Origin: a virus
Reading direction: 5' to 3' (one strand)
IMG/VR virus record: IMGVR_UViG_3300043331_001010
Coordinates: 1-40,841 of that record
DNA: 40,841 nucleotides
Positions within the stretch are counted from its first letter, which is position 1. Every line of letters begins with the position of its first letter. A program made the translations under genes and the position numbers. The notes below the pieces were generated by a model. It had not been told where the DNA came from, made no database searches, and saw only the letters and a list, made by a program, of their open reading frames with translations. Shown here one piece after another: positions 8,514 through 16,461 of the stretch.

Positions 8514-8539
8514 GGAAACACCTGCACGTGGTTGTGCGG

Positions 8540-8656
8540 GCGTGTCCGCTCTTCGCGGGGCCTGCGAGTTCCGATCCGGCTACCTGGCGTGTCCGCGCGC
8601 CACCGCGGGGCCATCTACCCTTGGCTAGGCAGCGTGTCCGGACGCCACTCCGGGGC
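8540..8656 (-). promoter_or_regulatory. Three related hairpins in the capsid mRNA leader
   Basis: Three copies of one element, starting about 46 bases apart (8540-8562, 8587-8612, 8632-8656). On the minus strand each reads GCCCCG..., a hairpin, then CGGACACGC. Stems differ but keep pairing: CCGC/GCGG, CCGCG/CGCGG and CCGGA/TCCGG. Two loops read GTGGCG and one is GAAGA. They lie 27-143 bases upstream of the capsid ATG, so they would be in its 5' leader. A regulatory RNA or protein-binding role is inferred. Confidence 0.6.
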
Positions 8657-8731
8657 TGATCGAAAGTCGCCGGCTCGCATGCGCGAGGTGTCGGCTCAGT
8701 CAAGCATGCACGAATTACGCCGCGAGTGCCA

Positions 8732-9595
8732 CTACCGAGGCGGCCCCCCCGCGCCACCCGGGCCCTCGTCCGGGTAGGCCAGCTCGGAGAGTCGGCGGAA
8801 CTCGCGCACCGCCACCGGGTCCCCGCTGTTCACCTTGCTCATGAAGTCGCGATCGCTCATGGCGATCTGCCAGGCCGCCTGGTGCGCCTGCGGAGTGCCG
8901 CCGAAGGGCGTGCTCGCGGTCGCGCCGGGCGCCGGGAAGCCGTCTTCCTTCAGGTTGCGCCCGATGTAGGCGAGCATCTCGAGCGCGCGCTCGGCCCCGG
9001 CCGGCCCGCCGTCGCGCAGCTCCGTCAGCGCCTCGTCGCTCCAGCCGAGCCGCTTCACTGCGCGCTCGGCGTGGCCCATGTTCGCGTCGTGCTCGTTGCC
9101 CCACTTCTCGCGGATTCGGCGCGCCGCGAGCTCAAGATCCCCGCTCTTCCCCTGCGCGGCCTTCTCGGTGTGCTCCTTCGCGAAGCCGACGAACTTCTCG
9201 GCCAGCTTGCGCGCCTGCGCCTTCGTGAGCCCGGCCTCGTGCGCCACGCCCTTGAACCAGTCCCGCAGATCCTCCGCGCCCGCGTCCGGCGCCGGAAGGT
9301 CGTCGTACCCGTCCGCCTTCTCGGGGCGGCCGAGCGCCGTCAGCACCTTGTTCCAGCCCTCGGCGTCCTTCTCGTCTCGCGGCAGCCGCAAGAGCCGATC
9401 TGCCGGCGCGCCGAGGTGGCTCTCCAGGCTCCGGTGCGCCTTCGCCAGCGCCGCGAGCCCTCCCGGGTACTTGAGCTCCGCCCAGCCGCGATCCTCGCCC
9501 GCCAGGCTCTCCAGACTCCACGGACTCGGCGTCGCCGCCGGAGCGCCCGCAGCCGGCGCCCCACTCCCACCGACCTGCTCACCCGCCTCAGCCAT
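8732..9595 (-). CDS. Scaffolding protein
   Basis: A 287-residue, acidic, mostly helical protein encoded just before the major capsid gene, the usual scaffold position. It has a Gly/Ala/Pro-rich disordered N-terminus (residues 1-30), then LKYPGGLAALAKAHRSLESH, which matches the 'YKNPEELAKAYKNLEKKL'-type opening of podovirus scaffolds. Charged helices follow, with a Gly/Pro-rich tail. It would direct procapsid assembly and then leave. ATG 9595 overlaps the upstream gene by eight bases and has GGGGGTGATGA as ribosome site. Confidence 0.75.
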   Translation of the reverse strand: MAEAGEQVGGSGAPAAGAPAATPSPWSLESLAGEDRGWAELKYPGGLAALAKAHRSLESHLGAPADRLLRLPRDEKDAEGWNKVLTALGRPEKADGYDDLPAPDAGAEDLRDWFKGVAHEAGLTKAQARKLAEKFVGFAKEHTEKAAQGKSGDLELAARRIREKWGNEHDANMGHAERAVKRLGWSDEALTELRDGGPAGAERALEMLAYIGRNLKEDGFPAPGATASTPFGGTPQAHQAAWQIAMSDRDFMSKVNSGDPVAVREFRRLSELAYPDEGPGGAGGPPR

Positions 9596-9908
9596 TCATC
9601 ACCCCCCCTTGGACCTCTTCCATGTGCTCGGCGGCCGCGTCGATCTGCGCGTCCGTCGTGTCCAGAAAGCGACGGATGCGGAAGTACACCCGCGCCCGCG
9701 CCATGTGCTCTTTCCAGGCGTCCGGCTCCTCGCGCGCCTCCTTCTCGAGGACCTGCCACTCGAGCTGCGCAGGCTTGCACTGGCAGTACTCGCGCAGGTC
9801 CGCCAGCACGTAGGCGGCGCTCGGCCCCGAGAAGGTCTCGCGGTACTTCGTGACCCCGAAGCGCAGGACCTCGCGCCAGCTCTCGACCGCCTCACGCAGC
9901 CGGCGCAC
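9588..9908 (-). CDS. Bbp19-like structural protein
   Basis: A 106-residue protein. The pattern (tyrosine/phenylalanine-rich FSGPSAAYVLADLREYC near residues 26-42, then ARARVYFRIRRFLD near 69-82) matches the Bbp19-like phage domain found between portal and scaffold genes in BPP-1-like phages. GTG 9908 is the only in-frame start giving the conserved part, with GGGGGG upstream; it overlaps the portal gene by 17 bases. Function in the family is unknown, probably virion assembly. Confidence 0.65.
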   Translation of the reverse strand: MRRLREAVESWREVLRFGVTKYRETFSGPSAAYVLADLREYCQCKPAQLEWQVLEKEAREEPDAWKEHMARARVYFRIRRFLDTTDAQIDAAAEHMEEVQGGVMNG

Positions 9909-11592
9909 TCTGCCCCCCCTGAAGCAGCGTGAGCGCCTGGGCGCCCTTCTGGAGTGCCCCGGCGCCCTGTTCGGCCATCGCGCCCTGCTGCGCTGCAGCC
10001 GCAGCCTCGTTCGCCTGGGCCACCATCTCCTGGAACTCCTCCTCCGGCACGAGCAGCTCCGTGGGCCCGCCGTAGATTTCCATGCTGCGGTCCGCGATCG
10101 CCCCGGGCCGAAACTTCTTGAGGATCATCGGATCCTGCTCGATGAACGGCGCCAGGATCTGCAGCGTGCGCGTGGTCGCCGCCATCTCGCCCGCGCGCAT
10201 GAGCGCGCTCGCCGGGCTCGTGTGCTGGATGCGGTACGTCCCCGCCTCCGCCACCACCGGCGGCACCTCGGGGAAGTCGCCCGCGCGCCAGAGGATGTCC
10301 ACACAGCGCTGCGTCTCGACGCCGAAGAGCTCCGACTGCAGATAGTCCCCCGTGGGGCCCATGAGCTGGCCCTTCTCCTCGAGCCGCTGCGCCACCTCGA
10401 AGGCCGTCTTCACGCTCGGGTCATCGACCAACATCCTCATCAGGTTCAGGCCGAAGGCGTCATCGATCGCCATCTCCTCGTCCTGCATCATCTCGCGCGT
10501 GAGGTCGAGCTTGCCGCCCGTCTCGAAGGGCCGCAGCAGCGGGTTGCCGCGAGAGTCCAGCATCCCGCCGTTCAGCCCCCAGGGCGTGAGGTTGATCTTG
10601 CGCGCGCCGAGCGTGACCGCATCGTCCCGCAGCAGGATCGGCGGCGCCGCCACGCGCTCACCTGACTGCAGGAAGGTCCGCTTCTGCGCGTTGAGCGTCC
10701 CCATCTCGGGGAGCACCAGCATGCCCGCGCCGCGGCCGTAGATTTCGTTGGGCGCGAGCATGTCCCGCGGGAACATGTACGGCATCGTGTAGTAGCCGCC
10801 CTCGTCCACCACCACGCGGTCTTCCAGCGCGAAGTGCAGCGAGCGCCACGCCTTCCCCTCGTTGCCCAGGCTGTCGGGGTTCACGTTGCCCCGCGGCGTC
10901 ACGATGTGCAGCCACTGCATCTCCGCAAAGGGCCGCGTCTCCAGGTTCTGCCGCACCTTCTCGGGCGGGCTCTTGCCCCAGACCTTGCGCCACTTCATGT
11001 CCGCGGCAGCCGCACTCATCTCGTACTGGTAGAAGATCGTCTGCACGCGCCGCTGGTGGTCGACCGCAATCCACACCTGCGAGAGCGGCACCGGGATGTA
11101 GCGGGCCCGGCCGTCCTCCTCGTCCACGAAGAAGCAGCCATTGCCGAACGCGCCGAAGTCCATGAGCGTGCCCTGCAGCGTCTCGTAGAAGCGCGCGCGC
11201 GGGCTGAGCCGCATCTTGAAGATGCGACGCGTGAGGTCCTCGAAGAAGGCCTTCGCGGCAGGATCCTTCGCGAGCTCCTCATCCTCCGGCAGGACCTGCT
11301 GCCACTGCGTGGTCTTGGGCGCGGTGAGCGAGATGATGAAGCGCACCCACTTGCGCAGCGCGCGCGCGGCGTGCGAGCTGTAGACCTCCTGCCGCACCTT
11401 GCGCCCGGGCTCGCGCTTCTGCGTGAACTGATCCGCCTCGGGGTAGATCTTGCGCGCCACCTCGCTGCAGTGCGAGTCGAAGGTGGCCCGGCTGGTCTTC
11501 ACCGAGTCGAAGAGCCCGAGCCAGTAGTCGACGTCCACGCTCGCCTGCAGGGACTGCAGGATCAGGCTCTGTCCCGCCGCAGGCATGGCCAC
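9892..11592 (-). CDS. Portal protein (head-to-tail connector)
   Basis: A 564-566 residue protein forming the dodecameric vertex through which DNA passes; it binds terminase during packaging and the tail ring afterwards. It matches the Head_tail_connector family of T7-like and Bcep22-like phages: HAARALRKWVRFIISLTAP near residue 75, RARFYETLQGTLMDFGAFGN near 127-146, and the conserved PRGNVNPD and MFPRDMLAPNEIYGRGAG segments in the middle. A helical Ala/Gln-rich C-terminus (AAAAAQQGAMAEQGAGALQ) is probably the barrel. Two starts are possible, GTG 11592 or ATG 11586; neither has a clear ribosome site. Confidence 0.88.
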   Translation of the reverse strand: MAMPAAGQSLILQSLQASVDVDYWLGLFDSVKTSRATFDSHCSEVARKIYPEADQFTQKREPGRKVRQEVYSSHAARALRKWVRFIISLTAPKTTQWQQVLPEDEELAKDPAAKAFFEDLTRRIFKMRLSPRARFYETLQGTLMDFGAFGNGCFFVDEEDGRARYIPVPLSQVWIAVDHQRRVQTIFYQYEMSAAAADMKWRKVWGKSPPEKVRQNLETRPFAEMQWLHIVTPRGNVNPDSLGNEGKAWRSLHFALEDRVVVDEGGYYTMPYMFPRDMLAPNEIYGRGAGMLVLPEMGTLNAQKRTFLQSGERVAAPPILLRDDAVTLGARKINLTPWGLNGGMLDSRGNPLLRPFETGGKLDLTREMMQDEEMAIDDAFGLNLMRMLVDDPSVKTAFEVAQRLEEKGQLMGPTGDYLQSELFGVETQRCVDILWRAGDFPEVPPVVAEAGTYRIQHTSPASALMRAGEMAATTRTLQILAPFIEQDPMILKKFRPGAIADRSMEIYGGPTELLVPEEEFQEMVAQANEAAAAAQQGAMAEQGAGALQKGAQALTLLQGGQSAPAA

Positions 11593-11595
11593 GGG

Positions 11596-12150
11596 CTACC
11601 CGCCCAGGAGCGTGCGGACGCCCACGCTCTGCCGCGCCCCCGGCCCGCGCGCGCCGAGCGGCGTGGTGAGGATCGTCGCCGCGCGCCCCGGCTTGCTGCG
11701 CCTGCGCTCCGCATCCGCCGCCGCCCCCGCCGCGGCATCCGCCGTGCCCCCGCTCTGCAGCTTCACCTGCGGCGGCTTCGGCTGGTCCGCCAGCGCCTGG
11801 CTCACGCCCGCCGTCGCCCCCGCCGCCGCCGTCTGCTGCGCGAGCGAGCTCGAGACGCCCTTGCCCACCAGCTTCTTCACCGCCCCTGTCGCCGCGTCCG
11901 TGGCGCTCTGCTGCGCGGTCGCAGAGAACGCCGGCTCCAGGCCCGGGGTGAGCGCCGAGCCCGCCTTGCCCGCCTCTGCTCCGCCGGCTGCGGCTCCCGC
12001 GCCCGCTCCGGCTCCCGCGATCGCCTCGCCATAGATCGAGGCGCCCTGCTGGGCCAGGGCCACCGCCTGCGTGGCCGCCGCAGCCGCCGCCTGCTGGGCA
12101 GCCGCCAGCGCCATCGCGCCCCACGAGATCGGGTCAAAGCCCATCGCCAC
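11596..12150 (-). CDS. Ala-rich protein of the terminase-portal interval
   Basis: A 184-residue low-complexity protein: Ala/Gly-rich, helical N-terminal 120 residues and a charged C-terminus with ERRRSKPGRAATILTTPLG and a final RTLLGG. A short tail of the type GRxSTILTxPLG...R.TLLGG recurs in proteins at this location in other podoviruses, so the C-terminus is the conserved part. Function is unknown; it may be a minor virion or ejection-associated protein. ATG 12150 overlaps the upstream gene by 17 bases. Confidence 0.55.
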   Translation of the reverse strand: MAMGFDPISWGAMALAAAQQAAAAAATQAVALAQQGASIYGEAIAGAGAGAGAAAGGAEAGKAGSALTPGLEPAFSATAQQSATDAATGAVKKLVGKGVSSSLAQQTAAAGATAGVSQALADQPKPPQVKLQSGGTADAAAGAAADAERRRSKPGRAATILTTPLGARGPGARQSVGVRTLLGG

Positions 12151-12733
12151 CGCCCTCCAGGTCCATGTGCCCGCGCGCGGCCATTTCAGCCAAGCCCTTG
12201 CGGATCTTGTCCGCGTTCAGCCCCTGCTCCGCCGCCCAGTTCAAAACCTCGGTCGCGTTCACACTCGGGCGATCGCCGTAGGGGTAGCGCAACTCCTCGG
12301 CGCTCACGTGAGGCACAGAGAGCGGCGGCGCGAGGATCGCGGGCGAAGAGCACTCCAGGTCCATGTAGCAGCCCTGCGCGTCCTGCTTCTCGAAGAGGCC
12401 GCTGCGCATGAGCAGCTTCTGCCACCCCGGCCGCGCCTCGCCGAGCGCAGCGTACACCCGCTTCGCCCCGATCAGCCCCGCCGTGACGCGGATGGCGCGG
12501 ATCACCTCGAGCGAGGGCAGTCGCACGCCCTCATGCGGCGCCAGCTGCGCGTGCAGCGCGTAGTGCCCCTCCCCGATCCACTTCACCAGCCACGCGATGC
12601 CCGTCTGCGGCTCGTCCGTGATCCAGATGCCGTCCGCGATCTCCGCCCACGTGATCTGGCGCGGGAAGCCCCAGCTCACGCACTTCAGCGCGGCCAGCTT
12701 GCGCTGCTCGGGAGGGATCTCGCGGATGATCAC
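12134..12733 (-). CDS. Unknown protein, possibly GNAT-like
   Basis: A 199-residue protein; GTG 12733 overlaps the previous stop as GTGA. The first 110 residues (IADGIWITDEPQTG, then HYALHAQLAP, then SLEVIRAIRVTAGLIGAKRVYAALGEARPGWQKLLMRSGL) have the strand/helix order and the final 'xxWxxLLxxxGF'-like block seen in GNAT acetyltransferases that occur between terminase and portal in podoviruses. The remaining 80 residues are unrelated and unrecognised. I do not see a clear acetyl-CoA Q/RxxGxG/A loop, so activity is doubtful. Confidence 0.45.
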   Translation of the reverse strand: MIIREIPPEQRKLAALKCVSWGFPRQITWAEIADGIWITDEPQTGIAWLVKWIGEGHYALHAQLAPHEGVRLPSLEVIRAIRVTAGLIGAKRVYAALGEARPGWQKLLMRSGLFEKQDAQGCYMDLECSSPAILAPPLSVPHVSAEELRYPYGDRPSVNATEVLNWAAEQGLNADKIRKGLAEMAARGHMDLEGGGDGL

Positions 12734-13014
12734 GCGAGCACCACGTCGCCCGGCTGGGACGGCGGCGGGGCGGCCAGATACCGCTCCACCGCCTCAGCGC
12801 CCATGCGGATGGACCGTCGCAGGCGATCCTGCAGGCCTTCCTCGTCCGCCAGCACCATGTCCCGCCAGTAGGCCTTGCCCTCGCTGGTCATCGTGGTGAA
12901 GCCCACCATGTAGACGGGCACCACGCTTCCGTCGATCACCTTCAGGTGAAAGTCCACCGTCGGCGTGATCCCTTGACCGCGGAACTCCGCCAGCACTTCT
13001 TGCACTTCGTTCAC
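12730..13014 (-). CDS. Small acidic protein downstream of terminase, unknown
   Basis: A 94-residue protein. GTG 13014-13012 overlaps the terminase stop as GTGA; a second in-frame GTG lies upstream, inside terminase. It contains a strand-rich centre (VDFHLKVIDGSVVPVYMVGFTTM) and a helical half (YWRDMVLADEEGLQDRLRRSIRMGAEAVERYL). No family recognised. Its tight coupling to terminase suggests a late or packaging-associated role. Confidence 0.5.
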   Translation of the reverse strand: MNEVQEVLAEFRGQGITPTVDFHLKVIDGSVVPVYMVGFTTMTSEGKAYWRDMVLADEEGLQDRLRRSIRMGAEAVERYLAAPPPSQPGDVVLA

Positions 13015-14492
13015 CAGTTCGTCTCCGCCCACATGGGCTCCGCCTCGCGCCCGCCGTACAGGTGCGCCGCAGGCCGCAGCGCCGCCGCGCCCTCGCCGCC
13101 ACCCAAGAGCGCGTACTCCGCACTCTCGACCACGTGACTGTACTGGTTCTTGTCGGGCTCCTCGGTGTACTCCTCGGTGCCCTTGATGCGCTTGCGCCGG
13201 TAGCAGAAGCCGCCCATGAGACCCTTGCGCAGCGTCTTGCACCGAGGCGAGACGAGCAGCGCGGGCCGGCCATCCATGCACACGCGCGTGCCCGGTCCCG
13301 TGATCGCCGCACGCCGCAGCGCCTCGACGTTGGACGGCGCCTCCTGCATCGGGATGCCGTTCGCGCGCATGATGTCGATGGGCGTGGTTTCCACCGTCTG
13401 CCCGCTCTTGTCGCCCGCGGGATCGCCGAAGCCGCGCACCTTCGCGCCGGGGTACTCGCGGTCCAGCTTTCGCTTCAGCTCGGGCGCGAACAGCACCGCG
13501 CTCATGTTCTCGCTCGTGAGCTCGTCGATGCTGCACCATCGGCCCATCTTCGGGTGGTACTGCCAGAGCGTCGCCGCCGGCGTGCGGCCGAAGTCAGCGC
13601 CCACGTAGATCGGCAGGCTCGCGTCCGCCTCGATCGGCTGCGCTGCGCAGTGCACCGAGTCCACGTACCACGGATGCACCGGCATCCCGTCCACGTGGAA
13701 GCCGAACTCGTTCGCGAGCAGGACCTTGATCGAGTCGTCCTTGTTGCCCGCGCAGAGCTGCATGTAGTAGTCCGGCGGCAGGTTCGCGAGGTTCTCCGCG
13801 TCCGGGTTCGGCTCCCACACGATGCGCCCATCGGGATGCAGCCGGCCCGTGTTGCGCACGCCGCCCGGCTGGCGAAAGAACTCCCAGCCCTCGGGCGGGT
13901 TCGTCACGATCGGGAAGAGCCAGTGCGACTCGTCGAACGCGTTCGTGTCGCAGAAGACGCCGCGCCACGTGCACCGCACACCGCCCGACGCCGTGCTCGG
14001 ATAGCGGCCGAGCGCCTCACGCACGCGCTGGAAGAAGGCGCGGTCCGTGCCGCTGAACTCGTTGAACCACGCGTAGGTGAGCTGGAAGCCCTTCGCGCGC
14101 TCCGGCGCATCGATCACGCCCGAAGACTGGAAGATCACCTCCGCATCGAGGATCGTGCCATCGGGCAGCGTGACACCCGGCTTCGTGCGCGCAGTCGGCG
14201 TGCCGCTCGAGCCCGTGGTGAAGTCCATGATGTCGCCGAGCACGGAGCGAAAGTCCGGGATCGTCGTGTTCATCAGCTCGGCGTAGCTGTCGCGAGTGAT
14301 GAGTCCGCGCGTCGGCCGGATGCCGCGATCGTTCGGCTCTTGCTCTTCCATGTGCATGAGGCAGCGCTGCGCAGCGGAAAAGGTCTTCGCTGAACCGCGC
14401 GGCCCCATGATGATCGACACCGGCGCGCGCGACTGCATGAACGCAGAGAGCACCGGGTAGTCACTGCCGATGTGGTAGTGAATCGCGGGCAT
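13011..14492 (-). CDS. terL: Terminase large subunit
   Basis: A 493-residue packaging motor. ATPase: Walker A GPRGSAKT at residues 30-37, and Walker B-like AWFNEFSG near residue 165, where the Asn-Glu pair supplies the catalytic carboxylate. RNase H-like nuclease: YVGADFGRTPAATLW (first metal Asp) and KVRGFGDPAGDKSGQT (second Asp), with further acidic residues downstream. Length is normal for the family. It pumps DNA through the portal and cuts it at headful or cos. ATG 14492 overlaps the small gene before it as TGATG. Confidence 0.92.
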   Translation of the reverse strand: MPAIHYHIGSDYPVLSAFMQSRAPVSIIMGPRGSAKTFSAAQRCLMHMEEQEPNDRGIRPTRGLITRDSYAELMNTTIPDFRSVLGDIMDFTTGSSGTPTARTKPGVTLPDGTILDAEVIFQSSGVIDAPERAKGFQLTYAWFNEFSGTDRAFFQRVREALGRYPSTASGGVRCTWRGVFCDTNAFDESHWLFPIVTNPPEGWEFFRQPGGVRNTGRLHPDGRIVWEPNPDAENLANLPPDYYMQLCAGNKDDSIKVLLANEFGFHVDGMPVHPWYVDSVHCAAQPIEADASLPIYVGADFGRTPAATLWQYHPKMGRWCSIDELTSENMSAVLFAPELKRKLDREYPGAKVRGFGDPAGDKSGQTVETTPIDIMRANGIPMQEAPSNVEALRRAAITGPGTRVCMDGRPALLVSPRCKTLRKGLMGGFCYRRKRIKGTEEYTEEPDKNQYSHVVESAEYALLGGGEGAAALRPAAHLYGGREAEPMWAETNW

Positions 14493-14746
14493 CAGGGCTT
14501 CTTCACGAAGCTGCGCACGAGCGCGACCTGCAGCCCGCCAGTCACGTCCACGTTCACGTCCTTCGGGATCAGCTTCGCCACCAGCTGCGTGAAGAGCTCC
14601 GGCCGCTCTTCCTTCAGCCGCTCGCAGTACGCCTGCGCACCAGCACCCGCATGCAGCGCGCCGAGGATCGCGTCCTTCAGCTCCTGGGGCTTCTTGTTCT
14701 TCGAGCCCTTGGGCCGTCCTGGGTTGCCTGGACCGAACTTACCCAC
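14492..14746 (-). CDS. Small terminase-like DNA-binding protein (DUF5681-type)
   Basis: An 84-residue protein opening with GKFGPGNPGRPKGSKNKKPQ, the signature of DUF5681-type proteins, which often precede terL and are probable small terminase subunits. The AT-hook-like GRPKGSKNKK and a following helical part suggest DNA binding, likely recognition of the packaging site. GTG 14746 is the start, with GGGA seven bases upstream. Confidence 0.6.
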   Translation of the reverse strand: MGKFGPGNPGRPKGSKNKKPQELKDAILGALHAGAGAQAYCERLKEERPELFTQLVAKLIPKDVNVDVTGGLQVALVRSFVKKP

Positions 14747-14767
14747 GCCGCGTTCCCAACCGTACCT

Positions 14768-14968
14768 TTACGGGACCACCGGCTTGAATTCCCCGCACCA
14801 GTCGACCGCGAGGTGCACGACGTAGCTGGGGAGCCTGCGGCAGGTGATGTAGCGCTCGCCGCGATCGGGGTCGGGGAGGTGGAAGCGGCAGGTGGAGCAG
14901 GAGTCTGGTGCCTTGGCGCGGGGCGTCGGCTGGGGCTGGCGCTCGAAGCCTTGGCGCGACTTCTGCAT
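14768..14968 (-). CDS. Four-cysteine zinc-binding small protein
   Basis: A 66-residue protein with a Cys-x2-Cys at residues 23-26 (SCSTCRFH), a third Cys in YITCRRLP and a fourth in DWCGEFKP. This is a small zinc-ribbon-like pattern seen in many phage and prophage proteins near packaging genes. No role is known. It is basic at the N-terminus and short enough to be a single zinc-knuckle domain. Confidence 0.6.
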   Translation of the reverse strand: MQKSRQGFERQPQPTPRAKAPDSCSTCRFHLPDPDRGERYITCRRLPSYVVHLAVDWCGEFKPVVP

Positions 14969-14977
14969 GGGCGGATT

Positions 14978-15169
14978 CTACCTCTTGCGCTGGGAGTGGA
15001 CAAGCCGCTTTTCGCTCTCGCGGCGTGCGTCCAGCTCGACGGAGAAGGACACGTACCCCGCCGGGTAGCCGGTCCACGGGTCCACGGGGATGGCCTCGAA
15101 TGCCTGGCGGAGCTGCTTGTGAGTGGGCAGTCCGCTGCGTGGCAATCTGTAGCGCTTCCTTGATTCCAT
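14978..15169 (-). CDS. Small basic protein, first gene of the late minus-strand operon
   Basis: A 63-residue protein starting at ATG 15169 (MESRKRYRLPRSGLPTHKQL), with GAGG eleven bases upstream. A longer start at GTG 15205 is possible but would place the N-terminus in a hairpin at 15189-15206. Contains a conserved-looking DPWTGYPAGYVSF segment. Function unknown. It is the promoter-proximal gene of the packaging/structural transcript. Confidence 0.45.
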   Translation of the reverse strand: MESRKRYRLPRSGLPTHKQLRQAFEAIPVDPWTGYPAGYVSFSVELDARRESEKRLVHSQRKR

Positions 15170-15188
15170 TGAGGATTTCGCCTCGAAA

Positions 15189-15240
15189 AGTGGCGTGACT
15201 GCCACTCTGCAAGTATATGCAATCGCTCGCGATTCGACAG
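15189..15240 (-). promoter_or_regulatory. Candidate late promoter with palindrome and leader hairpin
   Basis: On the minus strand, TATACT (15217-15212) is a good -10 box with only a weak -35 at the right distance. Between them lies a palindrome, AATCGC-TC-GCGATT (15221-15234), a possible operator. Just downstream the RNA would start with AGTGGC...GCCACT (15189-15206), a 6-bp hairpin followed by TTTT, resembling a short attenuator. Confidence 0.35.
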
Positions 15241-15636
15241 GTCCGCGGTTCTGCGCTACTGGAAGGGGTTACGAGCCACCGGGCACAGCTTGGGGCGCCG
15301 CCCCTTGCCCCCGCCGGACCCGGCTCACGCTCCGCGGTGGGGACGCCGCTGCGCCAAGCCTCCGCGTCGAGCGCTTCGCGCTCTCTCTCTCCCTGATCGC
15401 TTTCGCTCCCGGAACGTCGGATCGCGCGCTGTACCTGCACCGCGCTGCGGCATCGTTTCCCACCCTCCGGGCGACCGGAGCATCGAGCTGGAGGGAGCTG
15501 CTGCGCCGCGGCTGCGGACGATCCCCGAGCTGGAGGTAGCCCCGGTGACTTCTTCACTCCGCGATGGGAGGTAGAAGCACAAGGGGGCACGAACGGCGCG
15601 AAAGTGCCTTGTTTCACCGCGTTCGCGAGCAAGCCC
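15241..15636. other. Divergent intergenic region without convincing genes
   Basis: About 400 bases between the two divergent operons. Open frames here look like GC-driven shadows. It holds small palindromes: GGGGCG-C-CGCCCC (15292-15304), and GAGCGC-TTC-GCGCTC (15369-15383) followed by a pyrimidine run. It could hold a packaging site or a small RNA, but nothing specific is recognisable. Confidence 0.4.
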
Positions 15637-15665
15637 TTGCGGCATTGCCGCGCCCGTGGCATAGT
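15637..15665 (+). promoter_or_regulatory. Accessory-operon promoter with palindromic operator
   Basis: TTGCGG (15637-15642), 17-base spacer, CATAGT (15660-15665) preceded by TGG, an extended -10. A 13-bp palindrome GCGGCATTGCCGC (15639-15651) covers the -35 and spacer, so a bound repressor would block polymerase. The same module recurs at 23611-23583 on the minus strand, and the core GGCATTGCC recurs beside the repressor gene. Confidence 0.55.
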
Positions 15666-15727
15666 CTGCTGTGTCGGGTGGCTGAGCGGTTCGGCGGCCC
15701 GGTGCGGTGAGGCGGGAGGGTGGGGCG

Positions 15728-15925
15728 ATGGATCAGCGGGTGGCGCAGGGCATGGGGTTCGAGGATGCGATCGAGGCGCAGGTGACGCGGGGTCAGGCGC
15801 GCGGCGAGATCCAGCGGCATCTGAACGGCGAGACGCTCGAGGAGGCGTGGGCGCAGTTCGTGGCCGAGTACGGGGAGCGGGAGCGCTACCGCGGTGGCGA
15901 TGTCCTGGGCTGGCTGGGGTACTAG
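15728..15925 (+). CDS. Small unknown protein, first gene of accessory operon
   Basis: A 65-residue acidic protein (MDQRVAQGMGFEDAIEAQV...), predicted helical, with no membrane span or cysteine. It is followed by a hairpin (15944-15968) and lies 62 bases after the operator-bearing promoter. ATG 15728 is preceded by GGCGGGAGGGTGG. No family recognised. Confidence 0.5.
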   Translation: MDQRVAQGMGFEDAIEAQVTRGQARGEIQRHLNGETLEEAWAQFVAEYGERERYRGGDVLGWLGY

Positions 15926-15943
15926 GCGCGCTGAGGTCCCGCT

Positions 15944-15968
15944 CTGCTCCGGGCCCGCGCCGGGGCAG
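15944..15968 (+). terminator. Imperfect hairpin between small genes
   Basis: CTGCTCCGG (15944-15952) pairs with CCGGGGCAG (15960-15968) with one mismatch and a 7-base loop. No U-tract, so it is more likely an mRNA-stability or partial-termination element than a full terminator. Confidence 0.35.
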
Positions 15969-16003
15969 ATCAGGGCAGCAGCACGCTGCGAAGGGAGAAA
16001 GAA

Positions 16004-16213
16004 ATGGAGGCGATCGTGGCGGAGCGATTGTTGGGGACGCGCGAGATCCTGGGCACGCAGTGGCCGATCGTGACGCGGGTGCGCCGAGATCAGCGCCCGG
16101 GCCAGCGCCCGCAGTGGGTCCTGGAGACGCTGTGCAATGGCGCTTGCGATCGGGGCGAGACGTACCGGACGCGGCGCGAGGCGCTGCGCGCTTTCGAGGG
16201 CGCGGAAGTCTGA
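16004..16213 (+). CDS. Small basic unknown protein
   Basis: A 69-residue protein with a good ribosome site (GAAGGGAGAAAG before ATG 16004). It has two cysteines in CNGACDRG and a basic C-terminal helix (YRTRREALRAFEG). No family recognised. Followed by a 6-bp hairpin GCCAGG...CCTGGC (16227-16245). Confidence 0.45.
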   Translation: MEAIVAERLLGTREILGTQWPIVTRVRRDQRPGQRPQWVLETLCNGACDRGETYRTRREALRAFEGAEV

Positions 16214-16281
16214 ACGCTGCGCGGGGGCCAGGGCCTGCGCCTGGCTCTCTCGGAGCGCTCAGGCTTCACAAGGGGGTGACG

Positions 16282-16461
16282 ATGCAACCGATCGAGCTCT
16301 GGGTGGTGCACTACCGGCTCGGGCCGGGGGAGGAGGGGCAGTGGGCGGCGCGCGCGTGGGACGCGGAGGACGCGATGGACCGGTTCCTGGAGAGCGCGGG
16401 GGAGTTCTACGCCGAGCGGGACGTGGTGGCGGTGCGGCGGGCGCCGGAGCTGGACTCGTGA
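16282..16461 (+). CDS. Small unknown protein
   Basis: A 59-residue protein beginning MQPIELWVVHYRLGPG, after AAGGGGGTGACG. The pattern of a beta strand, a helix with AARAWDAEDAMDRFLE, and a final strand VVAVRR looks like a small ferredoxin-like alpha/beta fold. The stop overlaps the next GTG (GTGA). No family recognised. Confidence 0.5.
   Translation: MQPIELWVVHYRLGPGEEGQWAARAWDAEDAMDRFLESAGEFYAERDVVAVRRAPELDS

Noticed and set aside
8675-8703. Promoter with TTGACT upstream of the capsid gene
   Set aside because: The -35 is good but the sequence 17 bases downstream is ATGCGA, a poor -10. Spacing of 16 or 18 is no better.
14978-15205. Longer start at GTG 15205 for the first late gene
   Set aside because: It would start inside the leader hairpin and almost on the predicted transcription start. 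ATG 15169 leaves room for a leader and has GAGG upstream.
15604-16461. A 285-residue plus-strand frame covering several small genes
   Set aside because: Its product is low-complexity Gly/Arg-rich sequence. The smaller frames it overlaps have ribosome sites and start/stop coupling.
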